DNA of 64,000 nt from an uncultured Pirellulaceae bacterium (GTDB taxonomy: Bacteria; Planctomycetota; Planctomycetia; Pirellulales; Pirellulaceae): positions 1 through 64,000 of the forward strand of contig CALJOA010000006.1 in assembly GCA_937981585.1 (NCBI GenBank). Reading direction: 5' to 3'. The position numbers were made by a program, and so were the translations under genes. Positions 26,279 through 36,574 of the stretch are shown one piece after another. Position 1 is the stretch's first letter; each line of letters begins with the position of its first letter. The notes below the pieces were generated by a model. The model had not been told where the DNA came from, searched no databases, and saw nothing but the letters and a program-made list of their open reading frames with translations.

Positions 26279-26781
26279 GCAACAAACGCCACGTAATAAA
26301 AGATCCAGCCAGTGATTGCAGTTAGAAACATGAATGCGGCAGCAATCCGCCCACTGATTCGATGGAACCGATTGAAGTCCGTTGTCAACTCGGCTGAAAG
26401 ATCATGCTTAAATCGTCGCATGGCCATGAAAATTACGACAGCCCAAACCAGCGGTGTCGGAATTGCAAACACTAGGTGAACTGCCAAAAAGCGATCAACC
26501 CAGCCGGATTCATAAAACGGAGAGACTTCCGCAAGTTCTCTCCACTGTGTGATAAACCGCACGTCGATCTCAAACGCAACCAACGTGAGCGTCAGTATGA
26601 TCGCCGTCCCGATCTGGATGCTGCGGTGGAGGTGTTTGTTTTTCCCAACACGAACCAAGTAGATGCTGATCGCCAGCACGATCACCACGCCCAGCATTGC
26701 CAGTGTGACAAAGTCCAACATCCAAGATGCGCGAGTTGGCAAAAATCCGTTGCCCAGAATAATGTTTGAATCCGCTCTCAA
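26275..26781 (-). CDS. DUF420 family membrane protein
   Basis: A membrane protein of about 168 residues with four helices. GFLPTRASWMLDFV, the LHRSIQIGTAI block with conserved His, and the C-terminal HRISGRIAAAFMFLTAITGW helix match DUF420, a family often found near respiratory oxidase genes. I set the start at TTG 26781 (MRADSNIILGNGF), preceded by GGAAA at 7 bases. The longer frame to 26910 would add basic non-conserved residues before the first helix. It is coupled to TspO by a 4-base overlap, suggesting a joint haem- or respiration-related role. Confidence 0.8.
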   Translation of the reverse strand: MRADSNIILGNGFLPTRASWMLDFVTLAMLGVVIVLAISIYLVRVGKNKHLHRSIQIGTAIILTLTLVAFEIDVRFITQWRELAEVSPFYESGWVDRFLAVHLVFAIPTPLVWAVVIFMAMRRFKHDLSAELTTDFNRFHRISGRIAAAFMFLTAITGWIFYYVAFVA

Positions 26782-27070
26782 AGTTTGTTTCCGTACTTTT
26801 GCATGTCTTGATATTGCATGTCTCGATGGGCTGAAATGTTTGGGAAGCCCCAATTCTAGTGGAATCCGCAAACCTCGAAATCGAGGATCGACCAAATTCG
26901 CTGGTTTCACGAATTTTAGCCAACCAGTATCGTTAATTGTCCAGTGACAAGTAATCGTTCACGCGTGGCTATTGGCTAGTGGTTTCAACTGGATCGCAAC
27001 TTGCTTTTTTGGCTCGCGTTGACAATTCTTGTAGTAGTTCTCTGCCAGTCAACGTCGGAAGCATTTTTAC

Positions 27071-27487
27071 ATGGGCCATCAATACGATTCACGATCCGAG
27101 GTCATTTGGTTGAGCAGGCATGATCGCTTGCCCGATACCTGTTGCACGTGTGGAATGTTCACGGTTGATCGAGTTACCGTCAAACATGTTGAGCTAGTGA
27201 CTCAGCAAGGCAAGAAGAATCCTGGATGCCTGATGGTCGTTTTTACCCTGCTTTTGCATATGCTAGGTCCACTGGGGTGGCTGTTCTCGATTCTGATGGA
27301 GGGCAATGACGACCCCAATGCGACCAGCACGGTCAAAAAGAAATCGAAAATCAAAATTACGCAGTGCTTGATGTGCAAAGCGGTCGATGCTCCGGAAGTG
27401 ATCGAGACCAAAGGCAATTCGATTTCGTTCCTTGTGCATCCAGCATTTCAAACCCGATTCGAAGAGGTCAATCGGGAGGAGTCGTAG
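27071..27487 (+). CDS. Hypothetical protein with paired CxxC motifs and one membrane segment
   Basis: A 138-residue protein of unknown function. CCTCG near residue 24 and CLMC near residue 99 could form one zinc ribbon interrupted by a hydrophobic segment (about 56-76). KKSKIKITQ precedes the second pair, and the C-terminus is acidic. The start is ATG. It converges with the EF-hand gene 12 bases away. The paired cysteines and clean frame argue for a real gene. Confidence 0.65.
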   Translation: MGHQYDSRSEVIWLSRHDRLPDTCCTCGMFTVDRVTVKHVELVTQQGKKNPGCLMVVFTLLLHMLGPLGWLFSILMEGNDDPNATSTVKKKSKIKITQCLMCKAVDAPEVIETKGNSISFLVHPAFQTRFEEVNREES

Positions 27488-27499
27488 CCAAGAGCAACG

Positions 27500-28039
27500 C
27501 TATTTTGAAACGACCGGAAGAACAGACGGGGTCTGTGGGGTCAGCAAGGCAGTATTGTCTGAATTCGCCAGACGCGCTCGTTTTTCGATCGCTTTGGTGA
27601 TTGCGAAATTGAATTCGTTCCACTGGATGGAATCGTCTTCGGATACGTCATACCGGTCAATGAGCCGGCCCGTCGCAATGACTCGAATAATTCTGCCGAG
27701 TCTTGCCAATCGAAGAAGACCAGAAACCTCGGAACGATCAAGATTTCCGTTCTGATCGAGATCCAGTTTGGAAAACGCGTGCTCTACAGAATCGTACTTT
27801 GTTGTGACAACCTCAACGATCTTGTCAATTATTTGTTGTTCTCGCTCGGTCGTTGGGAGTTTTGGTAAATCGTCCAAGCACCGAGCTTTAACTTCCAAAC
27901 TACCATTGCCTTGCTGCTTCGCAAATGCTTGTGGAGCAGATTGAATTGTCGAATCGTTAGCCTGGGCAATGACCGAACTGGAGACCATTGTGGTCCCCAA
28001 AAGGCACGCAGCGAAAACAATTGTTTTTCGAAAGTTCAT
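27500..28039 (-). CDS. Exported EF-hand protein
   Basis: A 179-residue secreted or periplasmic protein with a signal peptide (MNFRKTIVFAACLLGTTMVS, cleaved near VIAQA). Two calcium-binding loops follow: DLDQNGNLDRSE, a canonical 12-residue EF-hand loop, and DVSEDDSIQWNE, a near-canonical one. I choose ATG 28039 because GGAA stands 7 bases before it; ATG 28045 is the alternative. Small EF-hand proteins are frequent in planctomycetes. Its partner is unknown. Confidence 0.8.
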   Translation of the reverse strand: MNFRKTIVFAACLLGTTMVSSSVIAQANDSTIQSAPQAFAKQQGNGSLEVKARCLDDLPKLPTTEREQQIIDKIVEVVTTKYDSVEHAFSKLDLDQNGNLDRSEVSGLLRLARLGRIIRVIATGRLIDRYDVSEDDSIQWNEFNFAITKAIEKRARLANSDNTALLTPQTPSVLPVVSK

Positions 28040-28422
28040 CGTCATTTCCAAGTTGGCCGTCAGCTAACTCTTGCCACATATATGGACTTCGGCTGGGAAA
28101 ATTTGTCCAATCAGTGTCAAACGGATTGGCCGAAAAATCGCAATAACCAAAAACTCTGCCGGGTTTTACCAGCGAAATTCGAGCTGCACACCCCCGATTG
28201 ACCGCGAAAGCCGGCTAGCAGCTTGCTCTGGGCGCCTGCGAAGATAAAGGATGGAGTGCCGCCAAATTCCTACTGGAATTATAGTTCCGATTTCAGCAAG
28301 TGGTTGTTGAGGCTAGATTAAGGCGCAGTTGGAGTTAAGATGCGCTGCGCGTTCTGCCAGTGGCGCCAATAATCATGGCAGAATGCCAATCTGGCTCTGG
28401 TCATTTCAGCCCTAGCAGACCA
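28040..28422. other. Intergenic region without a recognised gene
   Basis: About 380 bases between the EF-hand gene and the end of the sulfatase gene, both on the minus strand. It holds short inverted words (for example GGCAG/CTGCC) but no clear terminator, repeat family or coding frame. Confidence 0.4.
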
Positions 28423-29901
28423 CTAGCTTCCGCTGTCAGCCGGTTGGGCAAACGAAGATTCGATGTTGAGCTCGTCCCCAGTTTCCTTTTGAAGCTTAAA
28501 TAACTCCTCTCGCAACATCTCAATCGTCGGGGCTTGCTCCGGCGAGTCGGCAAGGTTGTTCATCTCCAACGGATCGTTTTTGAGATTGTAGAGCAGCTTT
28601 TTCTGAATCGTCGGGTACACGATCAGCTTCATGTCATCCTTGATCACCATTCGTTGCAGCTTCAGATAGCCACCATAGATCGACTCGTAGTGAATTGTCG
28701 TCTCGCCGTTGATCATTGGAATTAAGCTGCGAAAGTGAACGAAGTCCGGTTTTTCAATTCCGGCCAGCTCCATCGTTGTGGGCACGATATCCTGCATGTA
28801 AATCCGCGTGTCTACCAGTTTGTTGGCGGGAACCGTTGGTCCTTTTACGAAGAACGGAACCCGTACGCTGTGTTCGTGCATGTTCTGTTTGCCAATCAAA
28901 CCATGATGCCCGACCGCCAAGCCATGATCAGCGGTAAAGAACACAAACGTGTTGTCAGCTTTTCCAGTCTTTTCTAGAGCGTCAAGAATACGTCCGATCT
29001 GCTCGTCCATGTGCGTGATGATCGCGTAGTATTCCTGGCGATTGACTTTGACCGCGTAATGCGTTCGAGGAAACGGAGCCAGTTGCTCGTCGCGTAACTT
29101 CTCACTGTTTCCAATCGCGTCTTTGTAGGGATACTCTGGTTGGAAATCGGCTGGAACCGAGATTTTGTCTAGCGGATACTTGTCGACAAACTTCTTGGGC
29201 GCCTGACGTGGATCGTGTGGCGCGTTGAATGCGATGTACATGAAAAACGGTTTGTCAGATTTTGCGGCGTTTTCAAGAAAGCCGATCGTCTCGTCACCGA
29301 TGACCTCACTCCAGTGTTTGCCACCTTCCCAGAAACCGCCTTTGGATTTGTCATACGGGCTCCAGTTGTCCTTTTCGCCTTCGACGGGTCGATTGTAGCC
29401 CTCGGGCGTTTGCTTGGGCATTCCACCCCGAACGGTTCCGGTGTGATCAAAAATCGCTTTCGAGTTTAGCTTTACATGCCACTTGCCAGTGAAATACGTT
29501 TCGTACCCTGCGTCTCGCATTTGCAGAGACCAAGTCCGGTTGGCTCGCTGTTCCTTTTTCAAATCCAGTTTGCTGGCGTGCCAGACAAACCTGCCAGAGT
29601 TAAGCATCGTCCGGCTGGCAACACAGACCGCTCCGCTCCACGAACCCATGTTGTACGCGTAACGAAACTGCGTGCTTTGACGGGCAAGCTGATCCAGATT
29701 GGGTGTCTCTATTTCTTCATTGCCAGTTTCGTGAATCGAATCGTAGCTGTGATCATCAGCAAAGATGAACAGGATGTTTGGCTGCGTGTTGTCGGCCAAC
29801 ACCGGACTGGCTATTCCTTCGACAGACAGAACCATTGCGGCTGCCATAACAATCGCCAAAGATCGGCAGACGAAACAAAAAAGTAGGGAAACAGAATTCA
29901 T
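28423..29901 (-). CDS. Secreted sulfatase (S1 family)
   Basis: A 492-residue arylsulfatase-fold enzyme that removes sulfate esters, probably from algal polysaccharides or glycans, outside the cytoplasm. A signal peptide ends near residue 37 (VLADN). The metal pair DD is at 49-50 (FIFADDHSYD). The formylglycine site is CVASRTMLNSGR with Cys93, a C-x-A-S-R variant of the usual C-x-P-S-R. KWH and FFTADHGLAVGHHG supply further ligands. The Cys needs oxidation by a formylglycine-generating enzyme, not seen in this window. The nearest annotated relatives are likely iduronate- or heparan-type sulfatases, but the substrate cannot be fixed. Confidence 0.93.
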   Translation of the reverse strand: MNSVSLLFCFVCRSLAIVMAAAMVLSVEGIASPVLADNTQPNILFIFADDHSYDSIHETGNEEIETPNLDQLARQSTQFRYAYNMGSWSGAVCVASRTMLNSGRFVWHASKLDLKKEQRANRTWSLQMRDAGYETYFTGKWHVKLNSKAIFDHTGTVRGGMPKQTPEGYNRPVEGEKDNWSPYDKSKGGFWEGGKHWSEVIGDETIGFLENAAKSDKPFFMYIAFNAPHDPRQAPKKFVDKYPLDKISVPADFQPEYPYKDAIGNSEKLRDEQLAPFPRTHYAVKVNRQEYYAIITHMDEQIGRILDALEKTGKADNTFVFFTADHGLAVGHHGLIGKQNMHEHSVRVPFFVKGPTVPANKLVDTRIYMQDIVPTTMELAGIEKPDFVHFRSLIPMINGETTIHYESIYGGYLKLQRMVIKDDMKLIVYPTIQKKLLYNLKNDPLEMNNLADSPEQAPTIEMLREELFKLQKETGDELNIESSFAQPADSGS

Positions 29902-30000
29902 CTTGTTGACCGAGATTAAACTGGTTGGATTTGATTTGGCAAGCGATAGGTTACATCTTGATGGATGACTGACCGAGGGTCAAATTGCTTTCCTCCGTTC

Positions 30001-30060
30001 CGACCTGGCCAACACGCTGGCGTGGTCGAAGTTAGGTCTCGGCCCGGAGAGCCGAGCTAC
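30001..30060. repeat. Short palindromes upstream of thrC
   Basis: CTCGGC (30038-30043) and GCCGAG (30051-30056) form a compact hairpin within CTCGGCCCGGAGAGCCGAG. Just upstream, CGACC and GGTCG (30001-30028) bracket a second weak stem. They sit in the 340-base gap between the divergent sulfatase and thrC genes, which has no other visible feature. Confidence 0.5.
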
Positions 30061-30240
30061 TTTCTTCGAATCCAAAGCTTAATTGTTTGGGCGAAATTGA
30101 TAACTTGGCGCTGTCAATCTAATTCATCTGCCAAAATGGGCCGATTTGATTTATGATCATCGGATCAACTCTAACGACGATCCGAATTGAGAAATTCCGA
30201 CCAGCTCACTCGATAATCCAAGCAGACCAAGGACTCCCTG

Positions 30241-31599
30241 ATGTCAATCGAAACCTTGCCGGAAACATCCACTGGCAATGTCTACTTTCGCTGTTTCGCC
30301 GGTTGTGAAGGAAAGCACTCGATCTACGACGTGATCTATCGGTGTCCAAAATGCAATTCATTGTTGGAAGTTCACCACGACCGCGAGCCACTAAAATCTC
30401 GCAACGCATACAAATGGCAACAGCTGTTTGACTCTCGAGCCAGCACAACCAACTGGCCTTACGGAAGCGGCGTTTGGGGGATGCGTGAGTGGGTCGTTCC
30501 TGATTTGCTCGACGAAAATGTCGTCAGCATGTGCGAAGGAAACACCAACCTGTTTTGGGCCAACCGACTTGGAAAGCAGTTGGGGCTGGACGATCTCTGG
30601 ATCAAACTTTGCGGTAACTCACACACTGGAAGCTTCAAAGATCTCGGAATGACCGTGTTGGTCAGCGTCGTCAAACAGATGATGACAATGAAAGACAATC
30701 CGGTGCGGGCTGTGGCTTGTGCGAGCACCGGGGATACCAGTGCGGCGTTGGCGGCCTATGCTGCATACGCCGGAATTCCTGCGGTCATCTTCTTGCCTGC
30801 GGGAAAAGTCAGTACGGCCCAGTTGATTCAACCGGTCAGCAACGGTGCCCATGTGTTGGCGTTGGATACGGATTTTGATGGTTGCATGAAAATCGTTCAG
30901 GAAGTCACACAGGATCAGTCAATTTATCTTGCCAACTCAATGAATAGCCTTCGCATTGAAGGCCAGAAGACAGTCGGAATCGAAATCTGTCGGCAGTTTG
31001 ATTGGGAGCTACCCGATTGGATCATCATTCCTGTTGGGAATCTTGGAAACATCAGCGCCTTGCACAAAGGTTTCCGGTTGATGATGGATCTTGGATTGAT
31101 CCATCGGATGCCGCGACTCGTGGCCGCCCAAGCCGCCCAAGCCGACCCGTTTTACAAAGCTTTCAAGAACGGGTTTAAGGAAAAGGTATCCGTCACCGCT
31201 GGTGAAACGTTGGCCAACGCGATTCGAATCGGTGATCCAGTCAGCTACGAGAAAGCCGTATCTGCGGTCAAGGAAACCGACGGTATCGTCGAGCAAGCGA
31301 CTGAGCAGGAACTGGCGGCAGCTTGTGCCAAAGCCGACTTGACTGGCATGTTCGCCTGTCCTCACACCGGCGTCGCGCTTGCCGTCCTCGAAAAACTCGT
31401 TGCCAGTGGGCAAATTAAAAAGTCAGACCGCGCGGTCGTGATCAGTACCGCGCATGGTTTGAAGTTTACCGATTTTAAAGTCGGTTATCACGAGTCGAAA
31501 CTTGATGGCGTCAATAGCGAGCATGCGAACCCGCCGACTTATCTTCCAGCCACAACTGCGGCGGTTAAAGAAGAAATCAGTAAGCGGCTGGGGTTGTAG
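30241..31599 (+). CDS. thrC: Threonine synthase
   Basis: PLP enzyme converting O-phosphohomoserine to threonine. It is 452 residues with an N-terminal zinc-ribbon-like segment (Cys 18, 22, 35 and 38), as in longer threonine synthases of this branch. The PLP lysine lies in [10 protein letters not shown] (Lys133). [15 protein letters not shown] binds the phosphate, and [11 protein letters not shown] and the C-terminal ISTAHGLKF block follow. The start is ATG. A small membrane-protein gene follows 27 bases later on the same strand. No leader peptide or attenuator was evident upstream. Confidence 0.95.
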   Translation: MSIETLPETSTGNVYFRCFAGCEGKHSIYDVIYRCPKCNSLLEVHHDREPLKSRNAYKWQQLFDSRASTTNWPYGSGVWGMREWVVPDLLDENVVSMCEGNTNLFWANRLGKQLGLDDLWIKLCGNSHTGSFKDLGMTVLVSVVKQMMTMKDNPVRAVACASTGDTSAALAAYAAYAGIPAVIFLPAGKVSTAQLIQPVSNGAHVLALDTDFDGCMKIVQEVTQDQSIYLANSMNSLRIEGQKTVGIEICRQFDWELPDWIIIPVGNLGNISALHKGFRLMMDLGLIHRMPRLVAAQAAQADPFYKAFKNGFKEKVSVTAGETLANAIRIGDPVSYEKAVSAVKETDGIVEQATEQELAAACAKADLTGMFACPHTGVALAVLEKLVASGQIKKSDRAVVISTAHGLKFTDFKVGYHESKLDGVNSEHANPPTYLPATTAAVKEEISKRLGL

Positions 31600-31626
31600 T
31601 TTAGTCAGAATAAAACGGGGGCCTTT

Positions 31627-31926
31627 ATGACGATAATGCTTTTGGCTGACGCATCGCCAATCACGATGTTGATTGTTTCGGTGGTGGTTGGAGCGATAAG
31701 CGTAGGGTTGGCCATGGCTGGTCGGCAAGCGATGACTACCAAGAAAGTCAACGCAAGAAAGCTGGAAAAGATTTGGGCGGATGAAAACAATCAAGTTCAC
31801 GGTAGCATGGCTGTCGTCAAAGGGTTCATCATGTTCATTGGTGGCATTGTGTTGACCCTGTTATGCGTGGCACTTTTCCTGATAAGCATTTACATATTGA
31901 TTTTTGGTCCGATCGTGCGGCACTGA
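31627..31926 (+). CDS. Small two-helix membrane protein
   Basis: A 99-residue hypothetical protein with two hydrophobic helices (about 10-32 and 68-95) joined by a charged loop containing KKVNARKLEKIWADENN. The ATG is preceded by a GGGGG run at a suitable distance. It lies 27 bases after thrC and may share its transcript. I do not recognise the family. Confidence 0.65.
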   Translation: MTIMLLADASPITMLIVSVVVGAISVGLAMAGRQAMTTKKVNARKLEKIWADENNQVHGSMAVVKGFIMFIGGIVLTLLCVALFLISIYILIFGPIVRH

Positions 31927-32068
31927 CTAATGGCCGACCAAGTCAAGATCGAAGATGCCACCGGCGACACAGAGAAGCTCTATCAATCCGCAGTCGGCCG
32001 AGCCTAGGCGAGAAGGATGGATGCAGAATTTTGTCCCGATTCCGGCTTCTTTCTTACACCGCGTTTTC

Positions 32069-35000
32069 TTACGCCGCTCTAAACGGATGTTTGCGGCAGG
32101 CCAACATCAGGTAGCACGAAGGCGCTAGGTATAACGCCAAAATTGTGGCGCCACCAACTCCACCGGCAATCGCAACTGCAAGTGGAGGCCAGAATCCGCC
32201 GCCCCCCAAAATCAGCGGCATGAAGCCAGCCATCGTCGTGAGCGAAGTCGACACGATGTGCCGGGTCGATTGATTGACCACATTTCGCATCGCAACTCGA
32301 TCACCGCCCGCCGCCGCAGGATTGCCTTTGATCGCCGCCAGCACAACGATCGAATCGTTGATCGCGACACCCATCAACCCCATCGTGCCAACGATTGCAG
32401 TGAATCCAAACGGGTAACCGAAGATCCACAACGCACCCATCCCCAATCCAATGGAAAGTCCGCCTACCAATCCAACGATCCCGGCAACTCGAAACGATCC
32501 GAAAGACAACACCAGTGTTGCGATCATCAGCACGAGCAGAATTCCCACGCTGGCCATCAGGTTGGAAACCGCTTCGTCGCGTTTGGCAGACTCGCCGCCG
32601 TAACGAAGAAAATAGCCGACTGGCAACTCAAGCTTGGAATCACTCAAGCGTTTCTCGAAATTGCCGAGCACCGAGCTTGGCAACACGCCGGCTGGAATGA
32701 ACGCCTGGATTTCGTTCATTCGTCGCCCCGCCAGATGGGTGATCGCGCCATGTTCTGATTCCAGATTGATGTCAGCAATCGCCGTCAAAGGTACGCCAGG
32801 ATAAGAGTTTTGCAAACCGGAACCAACATTTGCGGCGGCCATCGGATTGACGATGTCCAAAGAGGATAAACGGGTCAGGTCGCTTCGATTGATGTTGGCA
32901 AGTCGAACTCGGACCGGTAGTTCTTCGGTCGCTTCGATAATGCTGCCGCCGATCGTGCCTTCGGTTGCAGCATTCATTTGCAGCGCAATCTCTGTGAGGT
33001 TGAGTCCTGCCGATCGAGCTTTTTCTTCTTTGACCGACAACGCGACTTTTGGCAGCAGCTCTTCCATCTCTGACCGAGTGTGAAGCACTCCCGGCGTCTC
33101 TGCCAGTATCGATCTCACCTGCTCTCCGACCTGCTGCAGAACATCAAGGTCAGGCCCAAACAGGCGGATCTCCACGGGCGCATCAAAGGGAGGGCCCTGC
33201 TCCAGTTGTCGCACCAGAATTCGGGCGTGGGCAAACCGACTGTCCAATAGATCCTGCAAATGGTGAATCTTGGCCGCCTGGTCTTTAGCCGATGTCAACT
33301 GCACGAACGCTTGGGCGTACTGCGAGATCGCGGCCCGACGCGGAATCATGTTGTAGTAGAACGCAGGAGCGGATTCGCCAATAAACCAATCGACTCGCTT
33401 GATCATTTCTTCTTCGAGCAAGACGTCACGAATCTGGGTGGTCGTCGCCAACGTACCTGCCAGCGAGCTTTGCGGTGAAAGTTCGACTTCGATCTGAAGC
33501 TGATCTCGATCCGATGGCGGGAAGAACTGTTCCTTCAGCTGAGAAGCCCCAATGAACCCAAAAATCGGCAGAGTGACTCCCAGCAACAACCCGATCACCG
33601 GACGGCGAAACACCACGTCCAGCGATGACTGGTATAGCCGTGACACCGTCGCGTTTGAATAACCAGATTTCCACCATGAGGTTGCTTCGTTATCACTGGA
33701 TGATTGATCAGTTGGTGCAGCGATTCGGGCTGCGATCGCGGGGATGATTGTCATCGCCAAAAAGAGCGAACTGAAAATCGCAATGATCACATTGGCGGCA
33801 ATCGAGCCAACAAACTCACCCGCCGGACCTGGCATCAGCGCAATTGGGGCAAACGCAAACGCGGTCGTCAGTGTCGATCCGGCCAGTGGCAACGCTAGAT
33901 GTCTTACGCTCTTGGAAACGGCTTCGCTCGGAGTGCAGCCGGACCGCAGTTTGATGGACATCTCTTCGACGATCACGATCGCATTGTCGATCAGCAAACC
34001 CAAAGCAATAATCAATCCGGTGACCGACATTTGATGTACGGGAATATTCATCAACCGCATTCCAAACATCACCATCATCGCCGCCAGCGGTAACGCGATC
34101 GACACAACCAGTGCGCTTCGCCAACCCATTAACACGAAGATGACAACGAACACCGCCAATCCGCCCAACAGTAAATTTCGCAGTAGCGTTGCAAGTCGAT
34201 CTGAAACATAGTCGTTTTGGCTGAACATTCGATCCAGCTCAACGCCGGCAGGGAGCTCAGATTCGAACTGGTTGACCGCTACGGCAACATCACGCGACCA
34301 GATGTCGATTCTTGTGTTGGGACGCACAAAAGCGCCGATGATAATCGAACGTTTGCCTTCCACGATCGCCATTGAGTCCGGCGGATCGGCAATCGTCTTT
34401 TCAACAGTGGCGATGCTGCCCAACTGCACAAAACCATCACCGTTTTGATATCGAATCGGAATGCGTTCGATTCGTTGTAGCGATTCCAACTGACCGTCGA
34501 CTTTGATCAGAAAGTCCTCATCACTGCCGCGTAGCTGACCGGCAGAAACTTTTGAGTCGCTGGCCGCAATCTGCCTCGAAACGTCGGCCATCGTCATGCC
34601 AATTGCGGCGAGTTGATTGGGCTCAATCGTGACCAGTACCTCCTCGTCGGGTTCGCCAAAGAGCCTCGCTTTCTCGGTTCCGGTGACTGATTGCAATCGG
34701 TCTTCGAGCTGTTTGGCTGTTCGTCGCAGAATCGCAAAATTGGTTTCGCCGGGCTGATCCCAGCGAAGCGCCACCAGCATTGCGAACGCTTTGAAGTCCA
34801 TCTCGACGAAATCGGGTTTCAGGGAACCGGCCGGTAAATCACGTTCGATATCCGACAGCCGGTCCCGAATCTTCGACCAAACCGGTTCGGACTCCATGAC
34901 ATCGTCGCGTAGTTCGATCGCAATACTTGAGATGCTTTCGCGAGACGTCGAGCGAATCTCTTTGATTTCATCAATCTCATTGAGCGCGTCCTCGATTTTC

Positions 35001-35194
35001 TCGGAAATCAAAGACTCGATTCGGGAGGGATCGGCGCCGGGGAAAATCGTGTTGACGAACGCGGCCCGCTCAACCAGTTGAGGGTCTTCCATTCGCGGAA
35101 CGATGAAAAACGACGACAATCCACTGACCATGATCAAGCAGATCGCCAGCAGCATCAGCCGGGTGTTTCGATAAAAGAAGTTGGAGATGTCCAT
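32069..35194 (-). CDS. RND efflux pump permease (AcrB/HAE1 type)
   Basis: A 1041-residue proton-driven inner-membrane exporter and last gene of the TetR-adaptor-pump operon. Twelve helices are arranged in two halves with two large periplasmic loops. Features include the RMEDP motif after the first helix, the TM4 motif ALGLLIDNAIVIVEE (only one of the usual two Asp, the second being Asn), AFAPIALMPG, and the second-half GMGALWIFGYPFGFTAIVGTMG and GVAINDSIVVLAA helices. The single TM4 Asp is seen in several non-AcrB RND branches. Substrates are likely drugs or lipids but cannot be read from sequence. It starts 15 bases after the adaptor gene. Confidence 0.93.
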   Translation of the reverse strand: MDISNFFYRNTRLMLLAICLIMVSGLSSFFIVPRMEDPQLVERAAFVNTIFPGADPSRIESLISEKIEDALNEIDEIKEIRSTSRESISSIAIELRDDVMESEPVWSKIRDRLSDIERDLPAGSLKPDFVEMDFKAFAMLVALRWDQPGETNFAILRRTAKQLEDRLQSVTGTEKARLFGEPDEEVLVTIEPNQLAAIGMTMADVSRQIAASDSKVSAGQLRGSDEDFLIKVDGQLESLQRIERIPIRYQNGDGFVQLGSIATVEKTIADPPDSMAIVEGKRSIIIGAFVRPNTRIDIWSRDVAVAVNQFESELPAGVELDRMFSQNDYVSDRLATLLRNLLLGGLAVFVVIFVLMGWRSALVVSIALPLAAMMVMFGMRLMNIPVHQMSVTGLIIALGLLIDNAIVIVEEMSIKLRSGCTPSEAVSKSVRHLALPLAGSTLTTAFAFAPIALMPGPAGEFVGSIAANVIIAIFSSLFLAMTIIPAIAARIAAPTDQSSSDNEATSWWKSGYSNATVSRLYQSSLDVVFRRPVIGLLLGVTLPIFGFIGASQLKEQFFPPSDRDQLQIEVELSPQSSLAGTLATTTQIRDVLLEEEMIKRVDWFIGESAPAFYYNMIPRRAAISQYAQAFVQLTSAKDQAAKIHHLQDLLDSRFAHARILVRQLEQGPPFDAPVEIRLFGPDLDVLQQVGEQVRSILAETPGVLHTRSEMEELLPKVALSVKEEKARSAGLNLTEIALQMNAATEGTIGGSIIEATEELPVRVRLANINRSDLTRLSSLDIVNPMAAANVGSGLQNSYPGVPLTAIADINLESEHGAITHLAGRRMNEIQAFIPAGVLPSSVLGNFEKRLSDSKLELPVGYFLRYGGESAKRDEAVSNLMASVGILLVLMIATLVLSFGSFRVAGIVGLVGGLSIGLGMGALWIFGYPFGFTAIVGTMGLMGVAINDSIVVLAAIKGNPAAAGGDRVAMRNVVNQSTRHIVSTSLTTMAGFMPLILGGGGFWPPLAVAIAGGVGGATILALYLAPSCYLMLACRKHPFRAA

Positions 35195-35209
35195 TGTTGG
35201 TGGTGCCGC

Positions 35210-36574
35210 CTACTGCGTAGACAGCGGCTCGCGGTTTGCCTGTCTATCCAGAATCGGGGCCACCCGTTGGTTTTCACTAACTCGATGCGTTCCATCAACA
35301 ATGATCTGATCCGAATCCCGGATCGTGCCTTTTACGAGAACTCGATGTGAATCGGTTTTCAAAATCTCAACGCTGCGTTTTTCAACTCGCCAGTCTCCCG
35401 GATCGTTTTTGACAACTGCCATTACCGACCACAACCCACGTACGCCTTTGGCGAGCGCCGACATCGGGATCCAATATCCGGATGATTCGACATGGCTGCT
35501 GACCGAAATTTCACAAAGCTGTCCCGAAACCACGTAATCGGAGGCTTCGGGTTGAAGCACAAACAGCACCGCTCGCGTCTGCGTGACCCGGTCCAGTTCT
35601 CCGATCTTGGCATTTGCTGTTGCGGTGAACTTTCGATCCTCGATCTTGATCTTGTGGCTCGATCCGATCTCGATGGTTGATGCGATCGAAACCGGCAATC
35701 CAATCCAGGCTTCGAGGTGATCTTTTTCAACGAGCTTGATAACCGGTGCCGAAGCTGGCGCAATTGAACCGGGGTCGAGGTACCGTCGGGTGACGATTCC
35801 ATCGAAGGGTGCGATCAGTTTTGATTTCGATAGCGCGACATCGATCTCGTTGATCGAAGCTTCTATTCCGGCGACCGAAGCCGCTTGGGCGTCGAGTTGT
35901 TCCTGGCGTGTTCCAGATTCGAGCTCGGCAAGTTGCTCTTGAGCCGCGTTTAAATTCGCCTTTGCTTGCTTTGCCATCGAGACGACTTGGTCAAACTCTT
36001 CGTCTGAGAGCGCGTCTCGAATTCGTTTGCGGCGATCGAGGTTTTGAGTGGCGATTTCGTATCTTGATTTTGCGGCCAACATCGTCGCGCGGGCGGCTTT
36101 GATGGTTTCGCTTCGCGGTCCTGACTTAAGTTCGTCAAGCTGCGAATTGGCGGCCGCTTTTCGTGCCCAGAGCGCTTGCTTTTGTGCATTGAAAGTCTCA
36201 GTATCGATCTCGGCTAGAATCTGGCCCTTCATAACCGTCGAACCTTCAGAGACATGGACCTTGGTGAGTTTTCCGCCGACTTCAAAACCCAGATCACTGA
36301 GGCTTCGAGCACGAACCGTTCCGGTGTAGTTTCGAGATTGAACGATTGAGTCCACATGTACCAGCGTCATCACGTTGACCGGCAAGGGCTTGCGAAGTGA
36401 TTCGATGCCTGCGTCAGACTCGGTATCAGCGGCAGTACTACCAGCGAACCCGCCAGCGAGGTACGCGATCGTAAGTCCCAGAATGGCGAGCCCAGCCATT
36501 AGTCCAAAAATTTGACGTTCAGTCAGTTTTAGCCTGCCGTTGCTGTTGGTTCGTTGCGGTGCAGCTCTACTCAT
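35210..36574 (-). CDS. RND efflux periplasmic adaptor subunit
   Basis: A 454-residue membrane fusion protein partnering the pump encoded next to it. An N-terminal anchor helix (about 24-44), lipoyl halves (GGKLTKVHVSEGSTVMKGQI and APFDGIVTRRYLDPG), a coiled-coil hairpin of about 130 residues rich in Ala, Lys and Gln, a beta-barrel domain and a membrane-proximal domain are all recognisable. Its start codon overlaps the tetR-family gene by 8 bases, indicating translational coupling. No TolC gene lies in this operon. Confidence 0.92.
   Translation of the reverse strand: MSRAAPQRTNSNGRLKLTERQIFGLMAGLAILGLTIAYLAGGFAGSTAADTESDAGIESLRKPLPVNVMTLVHVDSIVQSRNYTGTVRARSLSDLGFEVGGKLTKVHVSEGSTVMKGQILAEIDTETFNAQKQALWARKAAANSQLDELKSGPRSETIKAARATMLAAKSRYEIATQNLDRRKRIRDALSDEEFDQVVSMAKQAKANLNAAQEQLAELESGTRQEQLDAQAASVAGIEASINEIDVALSKSKLIAPFDGIVTRRYLDPGSIAPASAPVIKLVEKDHLEAWIGLPVSIASTIEIGSSHKIKIEDRKFTATANAKIGELDRVTQTRAVLFVLQPEASDYVVSGQLCEISVSSHVESSGYWIPMSALAKGVRGLWSVMAVVKNDPGDWRVEKRSVEILKTDSHRVLVKGTIRDSDQIIVDGTHRVSENQRVAPILDRQANREPLSTQ

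Noticed and set aside
32069-35194. The RND pump as the missing motor of the 15-24 kb cluster.
   Set aside because: It has its own adaptor and regulator in an 8-base-overlapping operon 8 kb away.
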